DNA from: Botryotinia globosa
Lineage: Eukaryota; Ascomycota; Leotiomycetes; Helotiales; Sclerotiniaceae
NCBI GenBank assembly: GCA_014898425.1
Contig: RCSZ01000001.1
Span: 2,790,001 to 2,854,000 of the forward strand
Length of the DNA stretch: 64,000 nucleotides
Reading direction: 5' to 3'
Positions 1 through 9,898 of the stretch are shown here, one piece after another. The translations under genes and the position numbers were made by a program. Below the pieces are notes generated by a model. It did not search any database and was not told where the DNA came from. It was given only the letters and a program-made list of their open reading frames with translations. Position 1 is the first letter of the stretch, and every line of letters begins with the position of its first letter.

Positions 1-509
1 ACGATGTTGCTAAGGACTACCCCACTTTGGAGACCAACGATATGATTGTCGACAACGCATCTATGCAATGTGTATCCAGACCACAACAATTCGATGTTAT
101 GGTTATGCCTAACTTGTACGGAGGAATTCTGTCCAACGTTGGTGCTGCTTTGGTTGGTGGTCCAGGTCTTGTTCCTGGATGCAACATGGGACGTGAAGTT
201 GCCGTTTTCGAGCCTGGTTGCCGTCATGTTGGTTTAGATATCAAGGGCAAGGATCAAGCTAACCCAACTGCTATGATTCTTTCTGGTTCTATGCTTTTGA
301 GACATCTTGGTCTTGATGACCATGCTAACAGAATCTCCAAGGCCGTTTATGATGTTATTGCTGAAGGGTAAGTGATACCAACCACCAGTTGTATTTTTGC
401 AAGTTACTAATAATCCTATAGAGCCGTTAGAACCCGTGATATGGGAGGAAACAGCTCAACTAACCAATTCACTCGCGCTATTTTGGATAAGATGGAGTTG
501 GCTGCATAG
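1..509 (+). CDS. IDH1: NAD-dependent isocitrate dehydrogenase subunit 1, C-terminal part
   Basis: Mitochondrial TCA-cycle enzyme subunit (isocitrate + NAD to 2-oxoglutarate + CO2 + NADH). The 5' part lies outside the window. Exons are 1-367 and 422-509, with a 54-nt intron (gtaagt...ctatag, branch ttactaat); the reading frame enters at base 3. Visible family blocks are NDMIVDNASMQ, the FDVMVMPNLYGGILSN segment, and AVFEPGCRHVGLDIKGK. The FEPGxRHVGLDIKG form matches the Idh1-type regulatory subunit, whereas Idh2 carries FEAVHGSAPDIAG at this place. The protein ends DKMELAA. It converges tail-to-tail with BUD23. Confidence 0.95.
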
Positions 510-878
510 ATTGGTGGATAGACTGTATAAAGAATACCCTAGATATGGATCGGAGTGTACATCAAGGGGTTGAAGTGCATAAAAAATTCATTATATCCGC
601 AAATGTTCGTTGACTTTGAAGTGATGTTTGTTTTTTTCTAATTTTAGCAATGAAGCTATCAAGATATTCGGGATGATTTTAATTACAGATAATAGAGTTA
701 ATCCACATTTCTTATTTTGAAAAGAATCAGAAAGGATGGCTTATAGGTCCAAAGATTTAGTTTTTCATCTCGAGCTCCTCCTATTCCTACCGCGTCTCTC
801 TTCTTCATTTCACTGGGAGTTTAATCGCTTTTGTCTTTGATTTCAACGTCATGGAGAATAGGCCAATGATAAAAAGCT

Positions 879-922
879 TTCGAGCGTAGCGAGCAATAGG
901 GGTCTGGAGGTTTGCCCCCATC
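879..922 (+). repeat. Dispersed repeat block A, copy 1 (diverged)
   Basis: TTCGAGCG-T-AGCGAGC followed by a G-rich then C-rich run ending GCCCCCAT. The same roughly 43-bp motif recurs at 6602-6644 (+) and 59811-59853 (-). It contains two short inverted repeats: GAGCG/CGAGC-type and GGGG(G)/CCCCC. This copy is the most diverged of the three. Confidence 0.75.
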
Positions 923-945
923 AACAAGAACCATCAATGGAATGT

Positions 946-985
946 GACACTCCGCTAGCCCTTCGGAGGCCACTGTCATAGGGAC
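946..985 (+). repeat. Dispersed repeat block B, copy 1
   Basis: CTCCGCTAGCC, then a short C/T-to-G-rich stretch, then GAGGCCACTGTCAT. The reverse complement of a close relative (CTCCGCTGGCC ... GGGAGCCACTGCCGT) lies at 59887-59930. In both places block B sits within about 50 bp of block A, but in the opposite relative order. Confidence 0.6.
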
Positions 986-1265
986 AGACTAGAGTTCGTG
1001 CAGTGCATCCCTATTGGATTGTTTTGCTATTTCAACTGTGGTACATCAGGCCAGGTAGGAACACTTATAGATGGCAAGATTGTTGCAGGGTCAAGTTGTT
1101 AGAAAATATGGGCATGGCATCATCATAATTCGAACCCTGTTGTTAGGTACACAAAATATGTCTTTCATTGTTATTAAAATAACTGATATCATGATACTCC
1201 GTACCCCAGTCTCCCCAACGCCATTGCATGCAAATACATACGTGAACTTTGCCAAATCAAGCGTT

Positions 1266-2182
1266 TTAAAAAGCAATGTTTCTCTTCCGTCCAGTATATT
1301 TACTAGAATTCTTAACCACCTTTCCCTTTCTTTCCATCTGTTCCTTCTTCCCCAAAATCCATGCCTTGCTACCTTTCTTAACATCCTTTCTGCCCTTCTC
1401 TCTATGCTTCTTCCTAGCATCCAACACATCAACTCCATCCATTCCCTTCACTATTCCCGTAATATCTCCATTACTAGTTTCCACATCTCCTCCACCAACT
1501 GTCAGAACCAAGTACAACTTTGCATTTTTCGTTCCCGGATCATCCTCCAAAATACCCGCTCCGAAACCAGCCTTGATAGCCGCACCAGTAATCATCGTTC
1601 TTTGCTGATCATTCTTTGGATAAAATTGACACACAGCTCTTCCTCCCCTCTTCAACGAAGCATACAATCCTCCAAAAAACCTCGAAAGTCGTCCTGCACT
1701 CGAGACCTCACTACTTTCCGCATTGCACAACCATTGAATCGCACTAATACTAATCGCAGCATCGAAACTTCCGGCTCGAAAGGGTACGCCCTGGCCAATA
1801 TCACTCAACATCAAATCACCCTCTACATCTCGCTGTAATGCGATGTCGAGCATGGAAGCACTAATATCCATTCCGACCCAGATATGTGGTCCGCCTTCAT
1901 CTTCGGGCACGGCGGAGAGTATTTCGCCTGAGAGACCGGAGCCGCAGCCTATGTCGAGGAGGAGGGAAGGGGTGGTGAGGTCGAGGAGCTCGAGAGCCCG
2001 GTTGGTCATGCTCGCTTGAATGTTTTGGATTCGGGAGGAGGTGGTGTATTTGCGCGCTTCGGTGTCATTGTAGTGAAGATCGGGGGGGCTAGAGGTGTGT
2101 TAGGAAGATGGAAATGGGGAATTGTCGCATGGAGGGGAGGGGAGGAGGGGAAATCTTACAGTGTATCTTCTGGGCGAGACAT
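1266..2182 (-). CDS. BUD23: 18S rRNA (guanine-N7) methyltransferase Bud23
   Basis: SAM-dependent methyltransferase that makes m7G in the 18S rRNA decoding region, with Trm112 as partner, and is needed for 40S export (family knowledge; WBSCR22 in humans). Exons are 2160-2182 and 1266-2088 on the minus strand; the 71-nt intron is GTAAGA...CTCTAG; product 281 aa. The first exon is only 23 nt (MSRPEDT plus two bases), and this start restores the family N-terminus before PPDLHYND. SAM motif I is LDIGCGSG at about residues 52-59; the ISISAIQWLCN block follows; the C-terminus is Lys/Arg-rich (KKHREKGRKD, YTGRKR), as is usual for Bud23. It is divergent from SVP26. Confidence 0.93.
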
Positions 2183-2504
2183 TTTTGTCTAGGGGAATTG
2201 GTATCGATTTCACTTATTTATGAAATATACCTGAGGGAAAAGGAATGTCCGCGGTTTACGCTGGACTTTCTAAGAAATAAAGTGAATGGAATTGTCGCAC
2301 ACAAATTTATCAACTCTCGATGCGAATAAATGCGATAAGAAGATAAAAATTCTAGTGCCAGAAAAAGAATGCCGAATATCAACCGAACCGAATATCTGGG
2401 GTAGGTAAAGAACAGCTAACTTTAGAACCCCTCCTATTTACACTTTTTCCCTCTGCAAACATAATGCAGCACTTATAACATCTTACTGTCTATTTTCAAA
2501 CATC
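2183..2504. promoter_or_regulatory. Divergent promoter region BUD23 / SVP26
   Basis: 322 bp between the two start codons, so 5' regulatory sequence for both genes must lie here or in the leaders. A pyrimidine-rich stretch (ACTTTTTCCCTCTGC) lies about 50 bp upstream of the SVP26 start. I see no recognisable conserved operator. Confidence 0.6.
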
Positions 2505-3338
2505 ATGTGGATCTTACCCATTGTCGGATATCTGGGCGTGGCGGTTGGGTTTGGTTTCCTGACTACTGCCATTGGTAAGTTTATCCTATCCTCTTGAGCT
2601 TGAGTTTCTAGAGCGCGTCTCCTGGATCCATTGGCGATGCTATTTTTTTGTACGTGTATGTGCGATTACTGACTTGATATATTGTGTAGCCTCTGGATTA
2701 TACTATCTTTCCGAGCTCGTCGAGGAACACACGGTGATGGCAAAGCGCTTTTTGACTCGAATGATATACGCGATTATTGGGATCCAAGCCCTTTTATGTC
2801 TGGTCGATGGATTCAGTTTCAAACTCAGCGTCATGAGTATCCTCTCTCATCTAGTCTATTTGGGGAATATGAGGCGATTCCCAGTAGTCCACTTGAGCAA
2901 TCCGCTATTCCTCATTTCATGCGGTATGTCCTCCTCCCTCCTCCCCCCTTTCCCCAATCCCGAATTCAGACAGAAAACTAATAATAGGCATTAGCTCTGG
3001 TGATAGTAAACCACTATCTTTGGTTCCGCCATTTCGCAGCAGGTCCTATACGAACCCCAAATTCTATCTATGATACGTCTGGATATCCGGATTTCACGCA
3101 GATCGCTTCGTATTTCGGACTGTGTGTATGGTTGACGCCTTTCGCACTCTTTGTCTCTTTGTCTGCAAGTGATAATGTGTTGCCCACCATGGGCAGTGAG
3201 GAACCGAATATGCCAGGAGCTGGAAAAGGAAAGGGGAAGAGAGAGGGGATTGCCAAGGTTATCATTGATTCGGTTCGGAATGGGATTGCGGAATTAGGGA
3301 GGATTGTTGGGTTTTGGAAGGAGGATACGGGTTTTTGA
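2505..3338 (+). CDS. SVP26: ER-Golgi cargo receptor Svp26 (TEX261 family)
   Basis: Integral membrane adaptor of COPII vesicles that carries type II Golgi mannosyltransferases from ER to Golgi (known for yeast Svp26). Exons are 2505-2574, 2690-2923 and 2995-3338; introns of 115 and 71 nt begin gtaagt and gtatgt; product 215 aa. Diagnostic blocks are ASGLYYLSELVEEHTV at about 24-39, RFLTRMIY, the SHLVYLGNMRRFP segment and VNHYLWFRHF. About four hydrophobic segments are visible (residues 3-22, 45-60, 68-85, 105-120 and another near 150). The tail is Lys/Gly-rich (GAGKGKGKREG). The ATG is chosen because MWILPIVGYLG leads directly into the conserved N-terminal helix. Confidence 0.95.
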
Positions 3339-3725
3339 TGACCGGGGGGAGGGCTTTTGATTGTAACATAGCATTGTACGGATACCAGGTTAGCGGCATG
3401 AGGAATTGTAAGAGATATGAAAGAAAAATCAAAAGGGACTTTGGAAGTGTTTGGACTCTGCATGTCAGTGAAAAGATGAGTGTTTGATATTTGTGCTAAT
3501 GATGTGCAATATAAGTAAGCAAGCTCTCAGGGGTATCTTCCGACCATACTCCCAACCCAGATTACCCTTTCCGTGTGTTCAACGCCCCAAAATAAGTATG
3601 TGTTCTATGAGTGAGTATATGTATAGCGATGATGAATAGCAATGTTTGTATCTTAGATGTCAACCTTTTCCCATGACATCATCAATAGCTGACACGGAAA
3701 CGTAGTACACACCACGAACATATCT
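3339..3725. other. Convergent intergenic region, nothing recognised
   Basis: 3' flanks of SVP26 and the small coiled-coil gene. AT-rich; I see no gene, repeat or RNA. Confidence 0.6.
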
Positions 3726-4344
3726 TCAAGCAGCATCCTGGATATCAGCTAGTTTCTCCATGGCACTCAAACGAGCAAGAACAACAGCGTTGAATTCTCG
3801 AGCTATGCTCAAAGTATTACTTTCAATGATTTTCATGCTGTCCAATATACGACGTTCAAGCTCTTGGCGTTTCTTGTCCAGGGAATGAAGTTGTTTCCAC
3901 TGGGCCTTTTGAAGCTTGTCTCTATCATCTGGTCGTTAGTAATAGACCATATGAGTTTCCGTGTAAGCCAAAGCTCGAGTTCGACAGCTGTAATTGGGGG
4001 ACCGTATCCCGTGCAAGATATGGATACTGGATGAAAACGAATGATGAATTGCAAGAGAATAAGACACACCTTTGGATCTTCTTATTTTCATACAACACAC
4101 CAAGCTTCTTCCTGACTTCCTTGATGTGCTGAGCACGTTCATGTTCGATTTTGTTACGCTTCGCATCACGTCGTTTTTTCGTCTGGAAGGTATCTTGTTA
4201 GTTTCAGTATAAGGAAGATATAAAAGGTGTCAATACACCGGCCATCATTTGGTTGGCTCTTTCGACAAAATCCATATCTGGAACGGAATCTTGGGAGGAA
4301 ATGAGAGATCCTGCATCGTCATCCATGGTAAATTGACCTGGCAT
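3726..4344 (-). CDS. Small coiled-coil protein, function unknown
   Basis: Three exons on the minus strand (4237-4344, 4070-4182, 3726-3921) give a 138-aa protein. It starts MPGQFTMDDDAG. From about residue 37 to the end it is almost wholly charged heptad-type helix (KKRRDAKRNKIEHERAQ, LHSLDKKRQELERRILD), ending SAMEKLADIQDAA. Introns are 54 nt (donor gtattg, weak; branch CTAAC) and 148 nt (gtgtgt...gatag). The first donor is the only one that keeps frame. I do not recognise the family; a subunit of a coiled-coil complex is one possibility, unproven. It shares a 374-bp divergent promoter region with PXR1. Confidence 0.75.
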
Positions 4345-4718
4345 TGCGAACGAGAGTATGGGGAACGCGAGGGTCGTATTTTGAAGAAGTTGATTCTGTG
4401 TATATCAAAATGAGGTGAGGAATTGTTGATGAATTAGGAGATTCACGATATCAGATGAGAAGAGTACTTGAGGTTGATTGAATGAATAAATGTTTGATAA
4501 TGAGATGCATGAGATGCATGAGATGCATGTGAAATTCAAGCTCCCCAACACAGCCAATCAGACACTAGCTTACTATCTTGATATCCCTACCCCACTAAAA
4601 TTTACAAAAAGTTCCCGACCACTTTTTTCTCCGATTTCTCGATATCCATCAAACACCAAAACATTAAACGTTCTTTTATTTTCAATTCTTTATCACCACA
4701 CCCAATTCCACCACAAAG
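4345..4718. promoter_or_regulatory. Divergent promoter region coiled-coil gene / PXR1
   Basis: 374 bp between start codons. It contains three perfect tandem copies of GAGATGCAT at 4502-4528, and a T-rich/C-rich leader before the PXR1 ATG (cacaaagATGGG context). Confidence 0.6.
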
Positions 4719-5968
4719 ATGGGTCTCGCTGCTCCCAAGAAGTGTGTTCCCCTTCATCGCTTCCTCTCAATGAATTGTTCATCATAAATCACAAACTAAC
4801 AAATATCTCTCCAGCAAAATAAAACTCTCCCACGATCCAAATAATACAAGATGGTCTGGAAATACCGACAGTTTCGGTCATCGTATGATGAAATCACAGG
4901 GCTGGACACCTGGTGAATATCTTGGAGCAAAAGATGCCGCGCATGCAGAATTCCATACCGAAGCTAATGCGTCGCACATCCGTGTGGTGATTAAAGATAA
5001 TACATTAGGATTGGGTGCGAAAATAGGGAGTGGAGTAGGACATGGGGAGTGCACAGGTTTAGACGTTTTCCAGAACTTGTTAGGGAGGTTGAATGGAAAG
5101 GAAGAAGCGGAAATCGAAAAAGAACAGAAAGGGAGGGAGGACTTGAAGAGAGCAATTTACGCGGAGAGGAAATGGGGGAGCATTAGATTTGTCAAGGGAG
5201 GGGTTTTGATTGGTGATAAAATTCAGGACTTGATTGATGGAGAGAAGGAGAGACTCAAAGCTTTGGAGATCAAAGAGAAGGCAGGAGAAAGTAGTAGTGA
5301 GGAAAGCGATTCTAGCTCAGATGAGGAGGAAGAAGAGAAATCACCAGAGCCTGTGACTGAGAAGAAGAAGTCATCGAAGCGAAAGCGAGAGGAACAGGAA
5401 GACGAAGAGAAGACATCCAGCAAGAAAAGCAAGAAGGAGAAGAAGGAGAAAAAGGATAAGAAGAGCAAGAAGAGGAAGAGTGAAGACGAGGATGACAAAG
5501 ACAAGTCGGAATCCAAGAAATCGAAAAAATCCAAGAAAGATCGCAAGTCGAAATCAAAATCTACCTCCGAATCAGAAAATGAAACCTTAGACGAATCCGC
5601 ATTGAAGGCACGCAAAAAGGAAAAGAAAGAGAAGAAGCGAAGAGAGAAGGAAGCAGCTGGCGCGGATACCGAAGAAACAACCTCTACCTCCAAATCCTCC
5701 AAGAAATCCAAGAAAGATAAACACAAATCATCCTCCACATCCGAAACCTCCACCAAGGAGAGCACACCAATAGTCTCAGAAAGTAGTGGAAGATCAACGC
5801 CGATGGGTATACGCTCTATACGAGCTCGACATATCGCACAGAAGAGGATGGCTAGTATGGATGTTGCAAGTTTGAACCAGGTTCGTATTCTTATTGCCCC
5901 CAGAGGAGATTTTACTTTCTGAGGAATGAGTGCTAATTGTTCAATAGATTTTCATGATTAAATCGTAG
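4719..5968 (+). CDS. PXR1: G-patch protein Pxr1/Gno1 (PinX1 family), ribosome biogenesis
   Basis: Nucleolar G-patch protein that stimulates the Prp43 helicase and acts in pre-rRNA/snoRNA processing; PinX1 orthologues also inhibit telomerase (family knowledge). Exons are 4719-4741, 4815-5880 and 5948-5968; 369 aa. The first exon is 23 nt (MGLAAPK plus 2 bases) and the last is 21 nt (IFMIKS-stop); the LNQ/IF junction matches the usual Pxr1 C-terminus, so reading through the last intron would be wrong. The G-patch spans about residues 25-72 (SFGHRMMKSQGWTPGEYLG ... GLGAKIGSG). Residues about 150-310 are a Lys/Glu/Ser-rich KKxKK tail typical of the family. Confidence 0.95.
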
Positions 5969-7678
5969 ACATAATGTTCATGGTCTTGAAAATAGAGCAG
6001 ATTTGAGATTGAAAGGGATAGAGAAAAGGAAGCGAAGACAATATTATGACTATACCAATTTTTTGGAGCGACAATTTCCTGTGGTAAGAAAGACGAAAGA
6101 TACATGTACAGGTAAAGATATACTGTGCAATACTGAGAAGGAGTATACACCCTACCTCATTCAATAACCCCTCATATTTATATAGGGTGTTAAGAGTCAG
6201 AGTCATAGCAGAATAATCAAAATTAATACAACCCCAGAGTTTTCTTATAAATCATAAAGCTAGTCCCCGATTTTCATTGGCTTTTTCTAGAATACTTGTA
6301 TCATTGTTTATATATTCGATATATATATATATATATATGTATACACTTCTCTATTTATATATCACCCCCTATCCTATCCTATCCTCACCTCTCCTCACCT
6401 CCCCTCACCTCTCCTCCCCTCTCCTCCCCAGTCCAATCCATTTCCGCAGGAAAGCACCCCTTACCCCCATAAAACCAACCAAAAAATTCCGTCCACAATC
6501 CAAACTTTCTACATCCTAGGTACTAACTAGAAAGAGAGAAATGGGTACATACATATATATACCCATGATCCAATGCCTATCACCCATCACCGATCAAATC
6601 CCTCGAGCGCAGCGAGCTATGGGGGTTTGGGGGCTTACCCCCATCCACTGGTTGTTATTATGGGTTAGTAGTAGTAGTAGTAGTAGTAGTAACATTATGA
6701 TGTATGTCCGGCTATTTAGATGCTGGAGGTAGGCAGACTTATAATAGCTAACCAGTTCGAAGCCTGCGAAGATGAAGAAGACACATACACACCAGGTATA
6801 TTGTCGAATTCGCCAGGACAATTAATCAATACGTCGGAATAAAATTCACAGTTGAACAATAAGATCAAGATTAATTTTGATTTTAACATGTTTTTTGAAT
6901 TCCATCCGCTCGCTGACATTATGAAAGTCAACCGAGAACAGCTAGCTATTTTGTTATGTAAAGTACAATTTGGAAAAGGAGAAGGCCAGCTGCGTAAAAG
7001 GCTCAGACGCATAAACTAAACATTCCATCCCATTCCCAATCCCAACAACATTTCGTTTCATTTCATTCATGTAAGCAAGCAAGTAAGCCATGCCGAATCA
7101 TCCACCCACAATCCCAGCGAAGTACAAGGGCCAGCAATACAAAGAGTTTCATCAATCATCAATCTGGATCCTACTCAAGGCATCCATGTATTCCATCTCA
7201 CACATCTGTCCGAGAGGGCCAGTCTGCTCAGTAATTCTTTCTTTACTTGTATCGTTTGCTCCGTTGAGCATATTCTGAGCCGAGTGAGCTTTATAGCTAG
7301 CATCTTGAACCTCAACCAAGAAGTAAAATAGATTTCGAAAATGAAACGTCCAGCGTACACTCCGATATCCGATCACCCAATCCAGTAACCTTCCATTTCT
7401 TGCTCTCTCCAGAGCTGTGGATATTTCCGTTTTTTCTGTTTCCATTGTTCATTATGTCTGTTCAACCCCCAATTCTGCAGATCCGACATTCCGTATCCAT
7501 GTTATATTGTAGCGAAAGCAATTGCAGATGGTTGTAATCCATAGTTGTAAAGAAGTTTCTTTCGTTCCTTTGAAAATTTGATCAACAAACGCCATAATTT
7601 TGAAAGATCCATTCCTGGTCATTTTCAAGCTCTTGCTCGAGAAAGACAAAAGGAAATTTGTGTACGTATTCATAGTAA
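5969..7678. other. Convergent intergenic region with simple repeats and repeat block A
   Basis: 1.7 kb between convergent genes. It holds an (AT)n run at 6319-6338, a C/T-rich stretch at 6370-6430 made of CTCACCT/CCTATC-like units, dispersed block A at 6602-6644, and (GTA)8 at about 6665-6690. The ORFs in this stretch have no recognisable composition or family and are rejected. Confidence 0.7.
6602..6644 (+). repeat. Dispersed repeat block A, copy 2
   Basis: Starts CTCGAGCGCAGCGAGCTAT, followed by GGGGGTTTGGGGGCTT and CCCCCAT. Nearly identical to the reverse complement of 59811-59853. No block B is visible next to this copy. Confidence 0.85.
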
Positions 7679-8536
7679 TCAATCCATGTAGAAATCACCC
7701 TTGAGAATGCGTTCTTGGAAGGCATCTGGTTGCTTTCGAGCAGGCTTTGGTGCCGCGACAGGAGGAATGACGGAAGTGGGTGGAGCTGGGGCGTCACCAA
7801 TGCTCTTGGCTCGCTCATGCATTGGAACATTAAATCTTTGACTATTGGGGGGAGAGGTTGACATAATCGGACGTTGGGATTGAGAGACTTGGCTCTCGGC
7901 ACGAGATCTAAGCTGCTCAGACCAGTTGAAACCGCCTTCACCTGGACGAGCAGAAGAAGCAAAGTCAGAGGGAGTTCTGGGTTTTGATTGCGTGCTTGCC
8001 TGTAGAGACTGAGTTCCTGGAGGGGTTACTCGACCACCACCTTGTGAACCTGCTGGAATTGGGGATAATGTAGAAGTAGTATAAGAAGGAGTTCTACCAT
8101 TTGCGCCCGGGCTACCGTTACCCGTACGAACAGTTCGAAGTGCTTGAGCACCAAATGACATACGACGTGCAAAAGGAGTAGTTGGTGTACCTCTAGAAGG
8201 TCCATCTTCGTCATCAATGGCACTTTCATCAATTGATTCAGAAGCCGTAGTTGATACACTTCCACGTCGGCCACCAAAAGGAAACGCCGAGGATTGTGTA
8301 GGAGATGCACCAGCACCAGATAAACCAAGTGTAGAAATTGACATTCTTCGTTTATGATCTTGAGATGCGCCTGTGCTAATAGGACCCGGGAACGGACCAA
8401 CCAGACCTCCGGCAGATGTACTGTTTGAACGAAAGATATTGGTAAATGTTTGAGCAGTGATGGAACCACGACGGGGTCTAGAGGATTCGTTTGGAGGTGT
8501 CGTGCCACCGTTATTGCTATTGCCGTTTGAAGACAT
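7679..8536 (-). CDS. Fungal unknown protein with four RRxS (PKA-type) sites
   Basis: Single-exon 285-aa protein, Ser/Pro/Gly-rich and probably disordered. Four basophilic kinase sites fit Arg-Arg-x-Ser: S25 (RRGSI), S66 (RRMSI), S93 (RRGSV) and S127 (RRMSF); another basic site is RAKSI near the C-terminus. Acidic SIDESAIDDEDG at about 101-112 separates the third and fourth sites. The C-terminus PDAFQERILKGDFYMD looks folded or conserved, and an NWSEQLRSRAES segment lies before it. I recognise it only as the type of conserved Pezizomycotina protein without assigned function. Regulation by PKA is inference from motifs. The start is the only ATG before a long leader. Confidence 0.85.
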   Translation of the reverse strand: MSSNGNSNNGGTTPPNESSRPRRGSITAQTFTNIFRSNSTSAGGLVGPFPGPISTGASQDHKRRMSISTLGLSGAGASPTQSSAFPFGGRRGSVSTTASESIDESAIDDEDGPSRGTPTTPFARRMSFGAQALRTVRTGNGSPGANGRTPSYTTSTLSPIPAGSQGGGRVTPPGTQSLQASTQSKPRTPSDFASSARPGEGGFNWSEQLRSRAESQVSQSQRPIMSTSPPNSQRFNVPMHERAKSIGDAPAPPTSVIPPVAAPKPARKQPDAFQERILKGDFYMD

Positions 8537-9340
8537 ATCTGCGTTTGGATTGAAAGTTTAAAGGTAGGAGATTTATTTGGTTGAATATCACGTCGGTGAT
8601 GTTGATGGTTTGATTGCCGAAACTAGGCGAGTGTTGAATGAGAGATTCTTCAGGTAGCCGTAAGCTGCTCTCTCAGCTTCGGAGTAGTGGGTGGGAAGCT
8701 GATATATTCGATTTGTGTCGTGTGTGATAAGGATTCCTTTGTCGTCGATGAAATGAAGTTTGGTTTACTGAGAATTGATATCAACGGAGCTATCCCCACA
8801 AGTTTCTTTGTTCTCTTTCTTTTCGTTTCTCCGTTGAAGTCACCCACCTAATGGTTGGTAACTTTGTCGTGTGTGTGTTTATGTATGTACGTGTGTGGTG
8901 TGGGGTCAGAACTTGAACTTTTGGTATGGAATTCTGGGAAAGTGTGGGTTGATTTGAGGTTCTACAATGTGAAGTAGAATTGATTGTATGAAAAAGAGAG
9001 AGAATTCTAGAGAAGGGTAAGGTAGAAAGAAGGAAGGTATGAAGTAGAAGATGTTTATTGCGGAATGAAGAAAGTGTTATGGTGTATTGGAATTGATGGG
9101 AAAGAGTGAAGAATGAATCTGATATATAAGATAAAGCAAGAGAGAGGAATCCGATCGACTTTATGAATTTGAAAGTGGAAGGAGGGAAGGAAAGTGAAGG
9201 GAAGAGGAAGGGAAGGGAAGGGAAGGGAAGGGGTCAAGGTGATTCACTCACAGCAACGATAGCGACACACACTCATAATCCCTGTCTAGCTCATGGCCGC
9301 TAAGGCTTTCCCCGCAAAGAGAATCATACTAAAGGATGCT

Positions 9341-9365
9341 AAATCGGGCAAGCTAAGCCCGATTT
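9341..9365. repeat. Perfect 9-bp inverted repeat (hairpin)
   Basis: AAATCGGGC, a 7-base spacer, then GCCCGATTT. It is close to the TTA microsatellite and far from any gene end, so a transcription terminator is not implied. It may be an end of a small mobile element, but I could not find a partner end. Confidence 0.7.
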
Positions 9366-9485
9366 GTATCTGACGTCGTTCTTTGACAAGGAACTTTAAG
9401 AAAGCCATCTCCGTGCGATGTCTGAGGATGTGTAGGTAGTACTAACATGATATATAATCAAGCTCCTTTATATTATAATTATTAT

Positions 9486-9898
<413 letters not shown>

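Larger units (their letters stand above)
510..1265. other. Convergent intergenic region IDH1/BUD23 with dispersed repeats
   Basis: 3' flanks of two convergent genes. No credible ORF; the long open frame on + at 1071-1838 is a shadow of BUD23 plus flank. It contains dispersed repeat blocks A (879-922) and B (946-985), described separately. Confidence 0.7.

Noticed and set aside
1071..1838. 255-codon open frame on + opposite BUD23
   Set aside because: Antisense shadow of the BUD23 coding exon; composition (Ser/Leu/Arg mix) is not protein-like.
5223..5765. 180-codon Phe/Ser/Leu/Asp frame opposite PXR1
   Set aside because: It is the reverse complement of the Lys/Glu/Ser codons of the PXR1 tail.
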